From Tanypteryx hageni (lineage: Eukaryota > Arthropoda > Insecta > Odonata > Petaluridae), in the NCBI GenBank assembly GCA_028673005.1, contig CM054116.1, forward strand, positions 147,185,173-147,249,172: a DNA stretch of 64,000 nucleotides, read 5' to 3'. Positions 62,612 through 64,000 of this stretch are shown here, in pieces. Within the stretch, counting starts at the first letter, position 1; every line of letters starts with the position of its first letter. The notes under the pieces are model-generated. The model saw only the letters and a program-made list of their open reading frames with translations. It was not told the origin of the DNA and ran no database searches. The position numbers and the translations under genes were made by a program.

Positions 62612-63219
62612 AAATAGTTTATTCATATCTTTCAAATATCTAAATTTTATTCAAAATCCTAACATAATGATTGTATAATATAAATTTTAATGCTTTGTCA
62701 TGGAAAACGGTTGTACATTATTTAAGACTTGCGAAGCCCGTACTAAAATTTCTCAAAAAAGCTAATTATTGTGTCAGCGTTATTGATTACATCTTTATAT
62801 TTCAAAAATATTCATTGCTCCCTTTAGTGGACGCCCATGGATTATTCTTTGTATATCATTTTAGTTCAACACTTCTCTTCTATGAATACATAGTTGCAAA
62901 CATCAATTTCGATCTCGAATATGTCATCATTCTATTTCCAATATTGATAATGAAGCCACAAAATTGAGTAATACCTTCACTTCTTAAGGTAAATACCTTT
63001 AAAATTACTACAAGTAATAAATTTCGGAAACATTCGTTATTATTCATTAAACGTAAAAAATTTAGTTCAAAATGCTAAATAAAGCGGAAAATTTAAAAAC
63101 ATCTTCTTTCAGCAAATGCCCGTCAATGTTGAATGTCATTCAAAAATCTTTTCGTATAATGCCTTCGTATAGACTGAAAGCGCGTGGTTTTGCTACTTCG
63201 TCCTGTTGCTTTTCTTGAT
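62612..63219. other. AT-rich spacer without supported gene
   Basis: It continues the sequence that flanks the hAT element on the left. An open frame at 62671-62967 is hydrophobic and low in complexity of codon use, as expected by chance in AT-rich DNA. Nothing else is recognisable. Confidence 0.5.
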
Positions 63220-63434
63220 ATGGAGAATATGGAAGCTAAGAAGGGTTATAAGTATTGCCTGGTGCCTTACTGCCTAAATACAACGATTAAACCCCGAGAA
63301 AATTGTTCTTCACGCTACCGAACTCCTTAGGAAGAAATAAGAAGCGGAGAGTGTTGTGGTTGAAGGCCATGAGGAGATACGCATCTGATATATCGGAACG
63401 TACAACTGCAATTGTCTGCGAAGATCATTTTAAT
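63220..63434 (+). pseudogene. THAP-domain exon with one frameshift
   Basis: From ATG at 63220 the frame reads MENMEAKKGYKYCLVPYC, giving the first Cys pair (C-x4-C). After LNTTIK a 1-base deletion near 63290 moves to the frame with KLFFTLPNS, RRVLWLKAMRRY and VCEDHF, which supplies the conserved W, the C-x2-H pair and the phenylalanine typical of THAP zinc fingers. A consensus donor GTAAGT at 63435-63440 follows directly after HFN, a place where THAP genes often have an intron. THAP domains bind DNA and derive from P-element-type transposases. I found no next exon in the remaining 560 bp. Either a pseudogene or a real first exon with a sequencing indel. Confidence 0.6.
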
Positions 63435-63440
63435 GTAAGT

Positions 63441-63760
63441 ACTAGTTATATGGATGTACGTAATTTTATTGCTTCATATTTTAGTTTATGACTTATATCG
63501 GCATTACATTGACATGATGCATATATTTCTGGAGAACGATGAAAGAGTGAATTATATTTTTATGTTTCAAAGATTAGCATATATATTTTAACAAAACCTC
63601 CATAATATGCCTATATTAAGATCAAACTTACGGAAATCGTTGGGCTATGGGTTTATTAAGCAAATAATTACTGTTGCAGTGCATATATTTAAGTACCAAG
63701 TTTTTAAGCAAATACTTTTAAATACGTTACAAATTAAGATAGTTCTGTAATATAAATGTT
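63441..63760. other. AT-rich, possibly intronic; no feature seen
   Basis: If the THAP exon is real this is the start of its intron. Acceptor-like TTTTAG and TTGCAG sites exist, but the sequences after them do not continue a recognisable protein. Confidence 0.35.
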
Positions 63761-64000
63761 TTAATAAATTTGTTCCCATAATATCCACGACTGCATGTTT
63801 GAAGGACCATGTTTTGCTAAATAAGGGCAGTCATGACACTCCACAGACGTGACTAAATCTTCTTCTTCATCCTCAACTACACTCACTTCATAACTTCTTT
63901 ATCTTATTCTGTGTTCAGTGCAAATATTGCCCTTAATAGTACAAATTTTTCCCTCTCGCTTCAGTTTAACAAATCCAACAGCATTACTAACATAGTCTTT
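63761..64000 (-). pseudogene. SWIM-like cysteine/histidine fragment of a transposon-derived protein, cut by window edge
   Basis: Reading inward from the right edge, the minus frame gives YVSNAVGFVKLKREGK, then ICTIKGNICTEHRIR, a TAA at 63899-63901, and then RSYEVSVVEDEEEDLVTSVE and CHDCPYLAKHGPSNMQSWIL before a stop at 63761-63763. The order (variable Cys residues, R-x-Y-x-V, acidic run, CxxC, then a position where CKH is expected followed by W) recalls the SWIM-like zinc-binding segment that precedes a YqaJ-type nuclease in some arthropod THAP/SWIM proteins. Here the second metal pair looks lost and one stop is present. The family assignment is from memory of the pattern and is tentative. 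Confidence 0.35.

Noticed and set aside
62671..62967. 98-codon plus ORF as a small membrane protein
   Set aside because: Hydrophobic composition is what AT-rich non-coding DNA yields; no start context, no neighbours, no family resemblance.
1..64000. tRNA or rRNA genes
   Set aside because: I looked for tRNA-like arms and rRNA-conserved stretches and saw none; a dedicated RNA scan would be needed to exclude small RNAs.

Overview
This is eukaryotic DNA with no sign of a bacterial or viral gene set. Penelope-like, non-LTR (LINE) and hAT elements, a THAP-domain exon with a consensus splice donor, AT-rich flanks and one enormous tandem array together suggest an arthropod genome. That is an inference from repeat families; I cannot name a species. 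I see no complete, intact host gene: the window is a repeat-dominated, probably heterochromatic or subtelomeric-like region.

Layout. Positions 1-904 form a near-perfect palindrome of two head-to-head, 5'-truncated Penelope-like element ends, each encoding a GIY-YIG endonuclease domain. At 1193-1347 lies a 10-bp phased array of heat-shock-element pentamers. It is followed on the minus strand by a TATA box, an initiator-like site, a tiny ATG exon and a splice donor, so it looks like a heat-shock-type promoter pointing into the palindrome. Positions 1803-2280 hold a small TIR element with long G tracts. Positions 2424-6665 are nested LINE debris. It contains two identical 389-bp reverse-transcriptase fragments in inverted orientation, a longer decayed RT on the plus strand, a decayed RT on the minus strand, and several copies of the family's 3' tail.

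Positions 7208-58234 (about 51 kb, 80% of the window) are one satellite with a 30-bp monomer (about 1,700 copies). It has at least five recurring monomer variants arranged in higher-order repeats, and larger blocks (0.8 to about 4 kb) are duplicated within it. Because 30 is a multiple of 3, long ORFs appear in several frames. They are broken again and again by one recurrent 29-bp monomer, so I treat them as by-products of periodicity and not as genes.

Positions 58235-58708 contain a decayed acidic coding-like stretch on the minus strand. Positions 58717-62603 are a full-length hAT element with a perfect 16-bp TIR and an 8-bp target duplication. Its ZMYM/TTF-type transposase is broken by two frameshifts, one stop codon and a further frameshift. 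The last 1.4 kb has a THAP-domain exon (plus strand, one frameshift) and, at the right edge, a decayed cysteine-rich SWIM-like fragment (minus strand).

The genes do not form a pathway. The functional possibilities worth testing are a heat-inducible promoter reading into a foldback repeat (a potential hairpin-RNA source), and transcription or chromatin roles of the 51-kb satellite.
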